64,000 nucleotides of DNA from Hepsetus odoe (GCA_017165825.1 CM029384.1:5038343-5102342), one strand, 5' to 3'; numbered from the stretch's first letter, positions 46,463 through 57,930 are shown. Numbers and translations are program-made. The notes: generated by a model not told the origin, from the sequence alone.

Positions 46463-46914
46463 CTGGAAATTCATCCAGATATTTTTCACCCTTTTCAACC
46501 ACGGGACTGCCAGTGGTCCCATCTGAATATCTACATCAACTGCCATTAAAATCACTCAAATACTGTTTCATGATTCTTTGCTCCAGAGACTTGCACATTG
46601 ACAGCCAGGCTCAGACTCTCTCAAGTGGTGTTCCTTTCAATAAATCTGCACACATTGCATAAAGATTTATTTCCACTGCAGCTAAAACGCAGTGCGCATG
46701 TTCTATAGGTCTAAGGACGCAGTTATTGCACATGATGTGGAGACAACCTCCACCTGTGATATTCACTACACTTTCACTTATTTTGCATTCCGACGTTCAC
46801 CTGTTCAGCTCACACGCTGAACTTCCAGAAAATCTAATTGAATTGTATTTACAGCTGTAGCAAATTAATGCTCCTGTAAAGCTCGTACTGCCCTGTAGCT
46901 AAAATTTGGTTCCT

Positions 46915-46955
46915 TATGAGGTGCTTTGGATAAAATAAAGCATCTGCTAAATGAG
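46915..46955 (+). repeat. L2/AFC-type tail fragment
   Basis: GTGCTTTGGATAAAATAAAG then CATCTGCTAAATGA match the conserved 3' tail of CR1/L2-type LINEs and AFC SINEs. Confidence 0.55.
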
Positions 46956-47014
46956 CTCGTTTTGTGAATGTAGATTTATCCCATTCACACTCTCAAATCT
47001 GGGGTGTAAAGTCA

Positions 47015-47155
47015 GTCAGTCAGTCATTTTCTGGGCCGCTTGTCCTAATTAGGGTCTGGGGGGGCGGTGCTGGAGTCCATCCCAGCTCACACAGGGCGAA
47101 GGACGGGGGGGGGATGGGATACACCCTGGACAGGTCGCCAGCCTATCACAGGAAG
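47015..47155 (-). repeat. CTGTCCAGGGTG-family fish repeat, reverse
   Basis: CTGGAGTCCATCCCAGC and ACCCTGGACAGGTCGCCAGC are reversed 3' blocks, followed by a G9 run inside. Confidence 0.75.
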
Positions 47156-47230
47156 GAGCGAACTGATGGGGACGGCACCTTGGGGGTGTAAACTTTCAAT
47201 CTAAGAAAAACATGTGAATGAGCTTAAAAT

Positions 47231-47465
47231 CACCAGTGACCTAGTGTTTATGGACTAGGCCCCACGATCAGACTGTCATGGGTTTGAATCCCAGACCAGT
47301 AGGTTGCCCTGAGGTACCCTTGAGCAAGGTACTGACCCCATCACTACTCCCTGGGCCCTTCTGCACAGTGCGTGTGGGTAAAATGCAGAGGAAGCATTTT
47401 GTGGTGGCTGACTGTGTGCTGTGCTGTGCTGTGTTTCGCAATGGCAAGTTGTCACCTTCACTTAA
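47231..47465 (+). mobile_element. tRNA-derived SINE, near full length
   Basis: The head is diverged (CAGTGACCTAGTGTTTATGG). The B box GGGTTTGAATCCCAG and core are clean. The CAATAGCTGCCCCC block is deleted. Confidence 0.88.
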
Positions 47466-47469
47466 AAGT

Positions 47470-49500
47470 GACACAGTAAGCAAACATACTGAAACATGTT
47501 CTGGCAGAATTCTCATTCTACGGCAGCTCAATAAGAGTCCACCCTTTCGAACTCTTTTCTCAGCAAGATTATTTCTAGAATGCAGTTCTGACGTCAGCAT
47601 AGGGTTAAACTGAACTGAAACATACCGATGCAAATGATCGGCTCAAGCTCTTCTTCATATGTTACTCCTTTATCTTAAGTGAGGGCTTAACGACCCATAT
47701 AATCGTGCAATGTGTGGGAGTACACTAACATTCATCTTCACCATTTCTTCCATTGGGCTTAATTTGAGGAAATTAGAGTATGAGCACAATAATTACATCT
47801 GCCCCAGAAAACACCTCATTCACATGACCTTATTTAACTCATCAATATTCATAGATTTAACTGTCTAATAGAAAGAGCTTTAAATGATGCTCCTATTTAG
47901 TTAAATTCTTCTAATTGTTATAGTAGATCACGCAGCAGCGCTGATCGTGGAAGCTGATTGGCTACTTGTGTTACGTGATAGCAGCATGTTTTTCCACTGC
48001 TTGCTTAGTAACAAAAACTGTTCATTTTAATGGAAGCAATATATATAAAAAAAGAAAAAATCGAAATCCTTTTTTCCTAAAACCCAAGGTTAATCACTAA
48101 CAATCTCCCGGATGTAATGATCCCTAGACATCCGAAACGTGCAGTTATGCAAGCTTCTCGTGCTCTTTCAAAAGCATGTCGTTGCATTTTAGCATTTTCA
48201 AAAAAAAATAGTTCCAGCCGATCTGAGATAAGCGATCATGGCTGTTGCTAAGCAACTAGTGACCAACACTGAAAACAAGTTTCCTCAACTCCCTCAGCCC
48301 GGTTTTACTGCATCACCCATGACTGGAGGAACCCGAGAAGGTGTGGTGAAATACGCTTTACATAATTTGTGAATCAGTTGTGCAAGCTTTGCGACAGTGT
48401 TTGGTCAGCACACGCAGGCATGACCTTTTTTAAACATCCTCATAAATGTCCTCTAAGCATTTCCCTTTTACTTCTGATCCTTTCCTAATAATAAGGATTT
48501 TGCTGACAGTGCTTGCTCAACAGACCACAAAAGCAAAATAGTGCGTATATGTATGTCCTCTTTCTAAAAGGCCTCTTGAGGACGTGACTTAAAAGGATTC
48601 CACACAAATTAAAGGGAGAGTTAAGTAAATTGAGATAAGACAAGATTTTGAAAGGAGCATTGATACTGGTATGACATTGGCTGGATTTTTAAAAAATTAG
48701 TTGACTGATATTTCAAACCAGTAGTAGACGGCATGTTTATTATACTTTGGGAGAGCAGATTGCATGGGCATCCTTTTGGTTTTTAAACTACAAGAAACTT
48801 TTACAGAAATTTTTATTGGGGATTAGGGGATTTAAAATGTTTTTAAGGGGGATTGAATCAGTCAAAGGTGGTGGAAGAGAGACAGAAAGTGTCTTGGTGT
48901 CCCCAAGACACAGAATCCAGGACAAAACATTTAGAATCTGGTTGGCTACTTTGAGAAAATTACTGTTTAAATGTTTTTAAACTCAACATTTTTTAAATTT
49001 TAAAATAAGAAAGAAACTGCTATACATATGCATACATGCACTTTCATTCACTTTCACTACACAGTTGCTTGGAAACCAGTGTGAGAAAAAAAAACAACCA
49101 AAAAAAAAAACTAATTTAGTAAAATGTCAAAGGAATGTCTTGCTTATAAGACGCGGCTTGCGAGGTAGTCGGATGCTGGTCGTTTATTCTTCACACCCGT
49201 TTTATTCTTTTTATCGAATTACCTTATTGGATAAAAAATACAATAAATACAGATCTGCCAAAACAAAAGAGGTGGGAATGGTAGACACTGTGATAAATGT
49301 GCTGCTTTTTTGTATGTTTTTGAATATTTTATTTATATATTTGTATTTTTCCAAGCAAAAACTGCTCAATAAAGTAGCTTTAAAAATTCTTTCAGATACC
49401 AACGACTGTACATTCTGAATCATGTGAACCTGCAAATCATTATTCCAGTGCAGTAGCACATTCAGGAAAAAACACTAAGATATTAAATGGCTTTTATGAA
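47470..49500. other. Intronic sequence 3' of tlr5, no gene seen
   Basis: AT-rich. The 47760-47930 part has clustered AATTA/TAATTA words. Nothing else recognised. Confidence 0.45.
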
Positions 49501-49501
49501 G

Positions 49502-49507
49502 TTTATT
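49502..49507 (-). terminator. Candidate tlr5 polyadenylation signal
   Basis: The first AATAAA on the minus strand after the tlr5 stop codon, giving a 3'UTR of about 610 nt. Confidence 0.6.
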
Positions 49508-49710
49508 TACCGGCCGACACTTCTGAGAAGTCTCTTTTTAGTGTCAAATGAGAAAGAAATAGAGTTAAAATAACAAAAAAATAAAAAGGTAAAGACAAAT
49601 TCAGGTAGAAACATGACAATCAGAGACGAAGAGACAATATTCAAGCAATGACAAAATGACAACAATGCTTGGAATTCATGGTGTATTAACTTTCCAGCAG
49701 TTCGAGTGAC

Positions 49711-49743
<33 letters not shown>

Positions 49744-49745
49744 TA
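49711..49745. repeat. (AT)n microsatellite in the tlr5 3'UTR region
   Basis: About 13 AT units with a CATATATAT extension. Confidence 0.9.
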
Positions 49746-50119
49746 TCTAAAATGTATAAAGTCAATCTGGAATTGCTACCTGGGAGGCTGGGCACCTGGT
49801 AAAAAAAAAAACAAAAAAAAAAAGCAAAACATTTTCTTCGTGTCGACTTTTCTTGCATGTAAAGTTATAGAAATGTAGCAGAAATTTGAGGTACTTTTGA
49901 AAGTAAATTTATAAAACCTGGCAGCAGGATATATCTCCAGTTTATAACGGCAATAATAATAGATCTGTATGAAAGAACCCCAAAAAGAAAATTGAAAACA
50001 TCACTTGATCTGAATGTACATCAATAGTCAGTGTGTTTTTTTTTTTCTCTTCTCTAAAATAGCCCTGTTAACCAGTAGTTTAACCACAATTATGCCGTGA
50101 AAAGAAACCGTTTAGTGGA

Positions 50120-52759
50120 TTACAGAGCAGTCATTACTTTCATTACAAAGTCGGGCACTTTGTGGCTTGTTTCCGTGCTTTTCTTCCCTTGTTTGCCTTT
50201 TAATATGCTTTGTTTAAGCTGTTCGTAGAACCACTGTAAGTCCTGCGTGTCCTCTGGCCAGCAGAGATATCTCCTGGTCTGAATGTGGGTTCTGATTTGT
50301 TCGTACTTCATCAGTCTGTACTGTGGAATGTCGTCAATAATGAGCACCAACAGGACGTCCTGGAGCTCCTCCAGCATCTTGCTCTGCGCCAGCGTGAAAG
50401 CCTCCAAGCACCACCCGTCCTTGAGGAACTCTTCGGAGACCACGCAGAGTATTTTCTTACTGTTCCACACAGCGTTGCGCATGTTGGAGAGATGATCTTC
50501 CCCTGGCAAGAAGTCTCGCGCTTCAAAACAGCAACGGAAAACATTCTGCTTGGAGAACTCCACGTCTAGCTTGTTCAAGAGAGCCTTCTCCACCCATTCA
50601 GCGTCTTTTGAACTGAAGCACAAGTAGACGTCATACAAGAAGCCATCATCAGCTGGCTGTTTCGAGGTCCCATCCATGAGCCTTAGCATCACCTTTTTGT
50701 AAAGCTTAAAGCAGTAGCCCCGAAAACGGACAAAGAGGACGGTGCAAGTGATGACTAACAGGATAAAAGATGTGCAGCAGATGAAGAGAGCGAACCTCAG
50801 CTTCTCCATGTTCTCCTCATCCTCAGCATCCTCACAGAGCACAGAGTGCACAAGAGGAATGCCGCGCCACTCTTCAGGAAACTCGCACGTCAATTCCTCG
50901 ACATGGACATCAATTTTCACCCTTGTCTCGTTCAACCAGGTTTGAAAGTCTCTCAGGCTGCAATCGCAAAGGAAGTGGTTGCCAAATAAGTTGAGTTCAT
51001 CTAGGGTGCTCAAGGCTTGTGGGTCAACAGAACCGAGATTGTTGTACGAAAGATCTAGCAACCTCAGACTCTCAGGAAATACGCCGTTTGGTATATACGT
51101 CAAGGAGTTGAAGGATAAATCTAAGTAGTGCAACGAAGTGAGCCTTGTGAAGAGGTTCCTCGGGAGGAACCGCATATTGTTGCTCTGAAGGGAAAGCAAC
51201 TGCAAGTGGTGAAGGTTGTCAAACACATCAAGACAAATGCCGTCTGACCAAAGATTTGGAAAACCAGTCATTTGCAGATTGAGAACCTGCAAATTGTTCA
51301 AAGGGGATATCGAATAGTTCTTATTGTGCACACACCATAAAAAATTATTTCCTTGAATGAAGATCCTTTCAATCTTAGGGAATTCCGTTAATATGATATA
51401 GACTTCTTCACCTGTAGAAAATCGATTGTATGCCAAGTCAATTAATTTGATGTTTTTGGCAATACTTGACAGTTGGTACAAAGAACTAATGCTGTTTTTC
51501 CCCAGGAGAAGCACTTGAAGTTTTGGCAGCATTGCCAATGTATGCACTCTTTGTATGGAATTATCTTGGAGATCTAGGTAAAGTAGGTTTGGCAGTCCGT
51601 TAAAGGAGCCTTGCATAAGAATTCTCAAGTTATTGTAAGATAAATCGAGCACTTCGAGGCTTTGCAAGTTCATAAATGTTCTAGAATTGATCTTATCCAG
51701 TAGGTTATATGAAAGGTTAAGCAATTTTAAATGTGCCGGTCCCAAAAAGGCATCACTATCAATTTGATTGATCAAATTAGAAGCTAAGGAGACTTGCTCC
51801 AGATCTGTCAAATATCTGAATAAGGAGTTGCTGAGCCCAAATATATGACATTCAGACAGATCGAAAATTTGAAGGCCGCTGTCTGCTAGATCTTTGAAAG
51901 TATTTTTGTCCGGGTCTTTCATGTTCTCGAATCCCACTGACGTGCCCATGCTGGCACTTTTCCCGAGTATTAGAGTGTGAATTTGGGTTCCTCTGATTGC
52001 CTGAAAGAACAGCACTGCCATCTCAACGTAAAAGCCGTTCTGAGACAAATCGAGCAAAGTGAAAGACATGTTCTTGAAGGGGTTTCCACACTGATCCCAC
52101 TTTGACCAAAATCTGCCCATATCCTGCAGTTTGATGTCATTCAAGTTTAAGAGAGTGAAGTGTTTTCCTTGAAAAGCGAATAAATCTTCCTCACATATGC
52201 TGTTAATCTTGTTACTAGAGAGATCCAACTCGTGGAATTTGGTCATGTTGAGGAAGAAATGAGCAGGCTGGATTCTCCCAATAGCATTAGTCTTGAGAGA
52301 TAGTCTCTCTAGAGACACCAAAGGTTTCAGATAATCACCTGAGAGGATGTCGTTGCTTAAGTCACAATGGGAGAGGAGAAGTGTCTGAAGGTTGAACAGC
52401 CCTTTGAATGCTTCTGGCTCCAGCTGGAGCATTTGGTTAAACCCCAGATCGAGTTTTGTCAGATTGAACAGTCCAGCAAAAGCATTGTTCTTCAACACAA
52501 GTCTGGCGTCCTGCTGCTGGATGATAAGAGTCTGTAGAGCTTCCAACCCAGAAAATGATTCCTCCGTGATTTCAGTGATTTTATTCTGACTTAGATCCAC
52601 ATACGTCAGGTGTACTGGCAGAGGTGGTACTCGAACAAGTCTTTTCCAGAGACAAAAGGCCATGGCATTATTAATGACGCAAGGTGAAACAGTTTGTGTA
52701 ACCTGTAGACTGGAGCAAAGCTCAAGAAGGAGCACAGTAAAAATAGCCCACATTGTCAT
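50120..52759 (-). CDS. tlr5: Toll-like receptor 5, membrane form
   Basis: TLR5 is the flagellin receptor at the plasma membrane; it signals through MyD88 to NF-kB. The coding sequence is a single exon of 879 codons (human TLR5 is 858 aa). Order: signal peptide (1 to about 20, MTMWAIFTVLLLEL), an LRR ectodomain of about 20 repeats, an LRRCT (about 590-645, FLCDCSLRDFQTWL), TM (about 655-678), and a TIR domain (about 709-855). TIR box 1 is YDVYLCFSSKD, the BB loop is CFEARDFLPGE (about 744-754), and KDGWCLEAF follows. TLR5-specific phrases include MKDPDKNTF and YLCWPEDTQD. The frame is open 20 codons further upstream, but those codons translate a polypyrimidine tract (FFFFF) that ends in CTTTCTAG|GTGGCTCAGC just before the ATG. 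I therefore place the start at 52759 and infer a 5'UTR intron. No stop, frameshift or missing motif is seen. It carries TM and TIR, so it is not the soluble fish TLR5S. Confidence 0.95.
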   Translation of the reverse strand: MTMWAIFTVLLLELCSSLQVTQTVSPCVINNAMAFCLWKRLVRVPPLPVHLTYVDLSQNKITEITEESFSGLEALQTLIIQQQDARLVLKNNAFAGLFNLTKLDLGFNQMLQLEPEAFKGLFNLQTLLLSHCDLSNDILSGDYLKPLVSLERLSLKTNAIGRIQPAHFFLNMTKFHELDLSSNKINSICEEDLFAFQGKHFTLLNLNDIKLQDMGRFWSKWDQCGNPFKNMSFTLLDLSQNGFYVEMAVLFFQAIRGTQIHTLILGKSASMGTSVGFENMKDPDKNTFKDLADSGLQIFDLSECHIFGLSNSLFRYLTDLEQVSLASNLINQIDSDAFLGPAHLKLLNLSYNLLDKINSRTFMNLQSLEVLDLSYNNLRILMQGSFNGLPNLLYLDLQDNSIQRVHTLAMLPKLQVLLLGKNSISSLYQLSSIAKNIKLIDLAYNRFSTGEEVYIILTEFPKIERIFIQGNNFLWCVHNKNYSISPLNNLQVLNLQMTGFPNLWSDGICLDVFDNLHHLQLLSLQSNNMRFLPRNLFTRLTSLHYLDLSFNSLTYIPNGVFPESLRLLDLSYNNLGSVDPQALSTLDELNLFGNHFLCDCSLRDFQTWLNETRVKIDVHVEELTCEFPEEWRGIPLVHSVLCEDAEDEENMEKLRFALFICCTSFILLVITCTVLFVRFRGYCFKLYKKVMLRLMDGTSKQPADDGFLYDVYLCFSSKDAEWVEKALLNKLDVEFSKQNVFRCCFEARDFLPGEDHLSNMRNAVWNSKKILCVVSEEFLKDGWCLEAFTLAQSKMLEELQDVLLVLIIDDIPQYRLMKYEQIRTHIQTRRYLCWPEDTQDLQWFYEQLKQSILKGKQGKKSTETSHKVPDFVMKVMTAL

Positions 52760-52768
52760 GCTGAGCCA

Positions 52769-52795
52769 CCTAGAAAGAAAGAAAAAAAAGAAATC
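52769..52795 (-). promoter_or_regulatory. Splice acceptor of a tlr5 5'UTR intron
   Basis: The minus strand reads a T/C-rich tract ending TTTCTTTCTTTCTAG, with the exon starting at 52769, ten bases before the chosen ATG. The upstream leader exon was not located. Confidence 0.6.
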
Positions 52796-52885
52796 TAAGG
52801 TCACAGATAGTCGTATCATTTAGACGTGCATGCCAGGAATGACAGATATGAATGTAAAAACAAAGGACTGTTTGCATCTGAGTGT

Positions 52886-53113
52886 GGGCAGCGGTGGCCT
52901 AGTGGTTAGGGAGATGCACAGGATCGGAAGGCCTCAGACCAGTAGGTTGCCCTGAGGTACCCTTGAGCAAGGTACCGTCCCCATCATTGCTCCCCGAGTG
53001 CTTTCAATAGCTGCCCCCTGCTGCACGGTGTGTATGGGTGAAAAGCAGAGGTTGTATTTTGTTGTGTCTCACTGTATGCTAGGTTTACCATTGACAAATA
53101 GTCACTTTCACTG
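52886..53113 (+). mobile_element. tRNA-derived SINE just upstream of tlr5
   Basis: GCAGCGGTGGCCTAGTGGTT head with the B box partly deleted (GGAAGGCCTCAGACCAG). It lies about 125 bp beyond the tlr5 start codon, inside the inferred 5'UTR intron. Confidence 0.9.
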
Positions 53114-53180
53114 TGGTGAGGACATGCAGACAGTCGGAGTGAAAAAGGAAGATGCAGAAGACAGGAAGAACTGGAAATGT
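53114..53180 (+). mobile_element. RTE-like LINE fragment
   Basis: GGTGAGGACATGCAGACAGT, GTGAAAAAGGAAGATGCAGA and AGACAGGAAGAACTGG match the tail region. It directly abuts the SINE. Confidence 0.65.
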
Positions 53181-53520
53181 GTGCGTTTCTGTACATATAT
53201 TTACTCGTATATAGATCATTTTTTATTATTTTTTGTGGGCCCAAAATTCTGTCCTGTAGTGTGGATTTTTATATGTAATCACTATGACGAATAATTCATG
53301 TCAAGTCATGCTGTGGTGGGACTGATTGGATGAAATCGTGAGGTCGGGATTAAAGAAAGGGTTTTTCTTTTAATCATAAAATGTGTAACACTCAAGCATA
53401 AACCAAACCCAGTACTCGCAAAGCAGGACCGCAAGCCACAATGACACATACGATGAGTGAGCGACCGACGGCTCTGCCCTGACTCACTGGGGTCTAAATA
53501 CCTTCAGACGAGGCACACCT

Positions 53521-53778
53521 AAAGTGAAAGTGAAAGTGACAACCCTTGTCATTGCGAGGTCACAGCACAGCAGACAGTGAACCACAACGAAAGTGGACCT
53601 CTGCATTTAACCCATGCACACTCAGACACCGTGCAGCAGTGGGCAGCCATTGAAAGCGCCCGGGGAGCAGTGACGGGGACGGTACCTTGCTCAAGGGTAC
53701 CTCAGGGCAGGAAGGTGTTCGAACCCCCAATCCTCCGATCATGCGGCCAACACCCTAACCATTAGGCCACCGCTGCTC
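53521..53778 (-). mobile_element. tRNA-derived SINE, reverse, tail variant B
   Basis: Complete from GTGAAAGTGAAAGTGACAAC through CATTGCGAGGTCACAGCAC and GGACCTCTGCATTTAACCC to CATTAGGCCACCGCTGC. Confidence 0.93.
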
Positions 53779-53939
53779 CACCTGATGGTATAACAAGGCA
53801 CCAGTCAGGCTGCTGCAAAACAGGACACTAATAAATGAACTTATTGACATTTAAACTTAACTCTGATCATTTTGATGTGAATTTCAAACAGAATTTCTAG
53901 AATCAGGAACCAAAGGCTATAGCTTTTAATGAGGTTTCC

Positions 53940-54414
53940 AAACTTTTTCCAAATAACTAAATAAATCAAAACCCCCAATGGCTTGCTATAATGTATAATA
54001 TCAATCAATGATTAAAGTATTCCAAATATGACGGTGGTAAATGTACAGACAGAGTAATATTTATCAACCTCTGATTATTATTCAAAGCTGCTGCTGCGAG
54101 TCCAGTGTAGCTTCCAGCAGCCTCTTTGTCTGCTCTTGTCCTCTGAATATTTATTGTAATGTCTGTGCTTTGTAACGTCTTTTGATATTAAATTCCTTAT
54201 AATTTCTTCTGCTTCGCCTCTCAGTGAAAATGCATTGATTCCCATCTCTCTGGAGATAGCTGTCAAGTTTGTGCTTTTGTCTGTAGTGATGACTAAATGT
54301 TAATTTGTGGGTTTAGCTGAGTTCATGGTGGGCCACCTATAATGCTGTTTATGACCGAAGCCGTGGGCCAATTAAAATCCTGCTGGCCTGCGGGGTAGAC
54401 TTTGGGCACCACTG
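53940..54414 (-). mobile_element. hAT-type element fragment
   Basis: The minus strand starts with the hAT-like terminus CAGTGGTGCCCAAAGTC and the phrase AATTGGCCCACGGCTTCGGT. A 62-aa frame (54266-54078) follows but has no domain. The other terminus is not clear. Confidence 0.55.
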
Positions 54415-54671
54415 ATTTAATGCCTTTAAAAGCTCCTATACAGAAAATCATTACATTAAATGGTTATGAATACACGGCCTCCAGTCTGTGAATTCATTTT
54501 TATGATCGTTTAATTCCAAGCTTTTGGTTCAAAACCTTAATTTACTTAAATCAATGGTAGAGAGGTACATTCAGAGTGCTAAAAGCTTTTTTAGATTTAA
54601 AATTTGATCTGCGATGTTATGCAAAAGTCTTGAGCCACTACTCATTTCTTCATTTTTTTTGGTGCATTTTT

Positions 54672-54929
54672 CAGTGGCAGCGGTGGTCTAGTGGTTAGGG
54701 CGTTGCCCTGGATTGGAAGATTGTGGGTTCGATTCCCTCACCAGTAGGTTGCCCTGAGGTACCCTTGAGCAAGGTACTGTCCCCGTCACTGCTCCCTGGG
54801 CACTTTCAATAGTTGTACTGCTCCCTGGGCACTTTCAATAGTTGTATGGGTGAAACTCAGAGGTTGAATTTCGTTGTGCTATGCTGTGCTGCATTTCACA
54901 ATGTCAAGGGTAGTCACTTTCACTTTCAG
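54672..54929 (+). mobile_element. tRNA-derived SINE with a 29-bp internal duplication
   Basis: A clean copy with head variant GGGCGTTGCCCTGG and GGGTTCGATTCCCTCACCAG. The 29-bp block starting ACTGCTCCCTGGGCACTTTC occurs twice in tandem (54788-54816 and 54817-54845). Confidence 0.93.
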
Positions 54930-55021
54930 GGGCAGCAGTGTTTAGTGGAGTTTAGGGACTAGGTCCCATGATCAGAAGTTTGTGGGTTCGAATCCCAGAT
55001 ATCCCCTTGAGCAAGCTGTAT
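54930..55021 (+). mobile_element. tRNA-derived SINE, truncated
   Basis: It begins GGGGCAGCAGTGTTTAGTGG directly at the end of the previous copy and stops after CCCCTTGAGCAAGC. Confidence 0.85.
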
Positions 55022-55024
55022 ACC

Positions 55025-57600
55025 TTACATATATAAGCTAAAATGATCAGAAAGCTTGACTGGTGGGTTATAATAATAGATAACATGTTGTGGACGTCCC
55101 AATGTCTGGTTCTTTTGACAACCATTGTAAAGCAAGTCAGTGTCTCTACAATGAACCGCTTCCCATCACAGCACTCTGGATAACTTTGTTTACATCTCAG
55201 CCACTGAATTATGCAGAAATGTTGAAAAATGTATGGATTTCCCCTTTAAGCCAGGGATGCCATACATTTTAATGAATCAAGAAGCCAAAGCCTGTTGTCC
55301 ATTCATTCATTACTTTCTTTGAACACTAAATAATCATGACAAAGAGTTTAGGCCTCCTGGCCCCCTAATTCCTGAGATCTCCTCCAGTTGAGTATCTGTG
55401 GGATGGGCTGGATGAGCTACCCCACCTCCTGCTTACAGGTGCTGCTGACATCTTGGTGCCAGACACTGCAGCGCACCAGCGGAGGTTTTGTTGAACCCAT
55501 GCCTTGCTGGTTCAGCGAAAGTGATCATAATTTAAAAGCAGCTTGAAAAAACAAGATTTGCATCACGCCTAGTTTCTGCAACATCATAAATATTTAAAAA
55601 GCATGTTCATTCAGAGTAATGCTGTAAATTGTAACTACAATTTGCAATGCTCCCAGTATGAAGCTTTAAAGATTAGCCACCGATCCAAGCATAGTTCTGA
55701 CAAGGACAAAAGATGCATTTTGCTTCTTACCAGGTGAACAGTCTGCTAAATCTTCTTCTTTGTAATAGCAGGCGAGGTGCTGGAGAAGACGCTTGAAGTT
55801 GGACTCAATAAATTAAGCTTGATAACTGTGACAAGCACAGGCATGACTTGTCTTGGGATATATCCATTCTGACCCGTGCAGGACGTGACTGGTGAAAGCA
55901 GTATTGTGTGTGTGTGTGTGTGTGAAATGTTGCGAAATCCTCTGTTGCTCCTCCCAAGCTCCATCCTTTTTATTCAGCGTTCTGTTTACTCATTTTGCAA
56001 TAGCTTCTTTAGCTCCAGTCCTGAATGCTAAACGCTTGGGCAGCAGTCACTGAATCCAGATTCCCGATCCTGGATTCGTCAATCATTGGTGGTTGAGCTG
56101 CTGGTGCGATTGGTTCTATTTACCAGTCTTTACAAAACACAACAACAAAAACTAGATTTGAAGTCTGGATTTGAGGCCCTAGCCATTTAAGGGACCATCA
56201 TAGGTCCCTTACATTTTTTTAAATAAGAGATGTAAATGAGATGTGGGAGTGTGAAGAGCTTTTTAAAAGTATAATATAAAAAGGTTCTTTACCAGTCCTG
56301 CACTCTTCCATTGATAAGTATCACTGATGTGTGTGGGATCCAACAGAATGCAACGAAGGCTGTTTTTTAGTTTTCTGTAGTCAGTGTCTTGACCTAATGT
56401 CCGGCACTCAGACACGCCTCCTCCCCGTCACTGATTACCTTTGCCGGAGTACTGACTGCAGGTGAAAGGTGGCCACCCCCTCCTCTGTGTTCACCCAGCA
56501 TATTGTGAAATCTCTTGAGCCAAAGGCAAGTTTCTAAGCTGTTACTCTCCGGTACGTTGATCCTGTTTTTGCCTTTTGACACACTCGTTTACACTAAAGG
56601 TCCCTAAAGTCCCTGTGCCTTTGTGTCCAATCTTCTTTTCTCCATTTCTCACATATGCATACGTTAATTTAGACGCGGGTAAAAAATGATTTTATCATTA
56701 TTATGGTAAAATTAATCTGAAATCGAAATGACGTTTCTAATTTAAAATGTAATTTTTTGAAAAATGTCGAATTAATATCATCCAAGCAATAAAAAGGTGG
56801 ACATCATTTCTTTGTGAAGAAGACTCGCTGGATTAAGTGCAGCAAAGCTATAAGATACGTTGAACAAAGGCTGCAAAAATTAACATTCAAAACCAGGTGG
56901 AAGAATCACCTGCTCTCAATTTTGCAAAATAAAAGTTCTTCTTCTAAATTCTTAAATGTGGACAATGCTACACACGTGCTGGAGATGAGGGTTCAGGACC
57001 TCGCTCTGGCAGAAATGCTGTCTTGGGAAAGAATTTGAGCAATGTTTGCATTCCTGCGGAACATACTTGGACTGGCTCTCTAGATAAGAGTTTAACCCAA
57101 AAGCTGTAAATGAAATTCAGTTTCATTTACATTCAGATTGTGCTGTTTTCCTCTTTTGAGCCCCTGTTCTGGCTTGCGGCTACTGTTTGGGTGCACACTG
57201 CAACTTGATGCTACAATTTAAAATAACAATGGAATGTGTCTGATTACGGGCTGACAGGATAAGCGCTGTCAGGACAAATTGTTCTGTCAAGGGAATTTTT
57301 AGGCACCCAAGGCACACAAAGCAGTGGCTTTTCATGCAGGACACACAATAGGTTAATTTTTACACTGAAAATCTTCGGGTTTCTTTAAAAAAGACTGTAT
57401 GTGAGTAGATTTAGTGCAGGGTTGGTATATAATAAGCTGAAAAGACATAAAATGTTTGATATCACACTGGTTTTTTTCCATAATATGGTGGTGCATGTCA
57501 AGTATCGCGAAAACATCCTTTAGAAATGTGACCTCATCTCTTTCCATATCGTTTTCTGCTGTCAGTACATCGTTTTATAGATTTCCCGCAAGAACATTTC
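55025..57600. other. Intronic sequence, no gene seen
   Basis: A (GT)n run at 55905-55924. Open frames such as 56814-57038 show no domain. No repeat family recognised. Confidence 0.5.
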
Positions 57601-57639
57601 AGCCCCCGCAGTTCTTTAAGACTAATGGCCAATTTCTAG

Positions 57640-57930
57640 ATTTAAACACAGCGTACATAACGTGACGACACGAAGCGTTGGATAAAAGATCCACTGCTGA
57701 AATAAGGTCAGCGAAATTAGCGTCAGGTGCTGGGGAGGTCAGATAATTAATCAGACGGGATAAAAGCTTAAACACAAACTGTCACATGAAAGGAGCAAGA
57801 GCCTGTGGTGATTTTTAAGAGATGTGCTAATTGCAAATGATTCGCTCATTTGTAACAATTAGCCACTTTGTATTTTTTGACAACGCTGGAGACGTTTCGC
57901 ATTAGTGTGTCTGACTTCGGGCTCCATTAG
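57640..57930. other. Candidate conserved non-coding element
   Basis: Repeat-free, with dense homeobox- and GATA-like words (AGATAATTAATCAGA, GGATAAAAG, GTGCTAATTGCAAATGATT, AACAATTAGCCAC). Octamer-like ATTTGCAT occurs in reverse (57833). Function is inferred from word content only. Confidence 0.25.

Noticed and set aside
49065..49418. 117-aa plus-strand frame with AATAAA at its end
   Set aside because: Lys/Phe/Tyr-rich translation of AT-rich sequence; the signal is likely chance in low-GC DNA.
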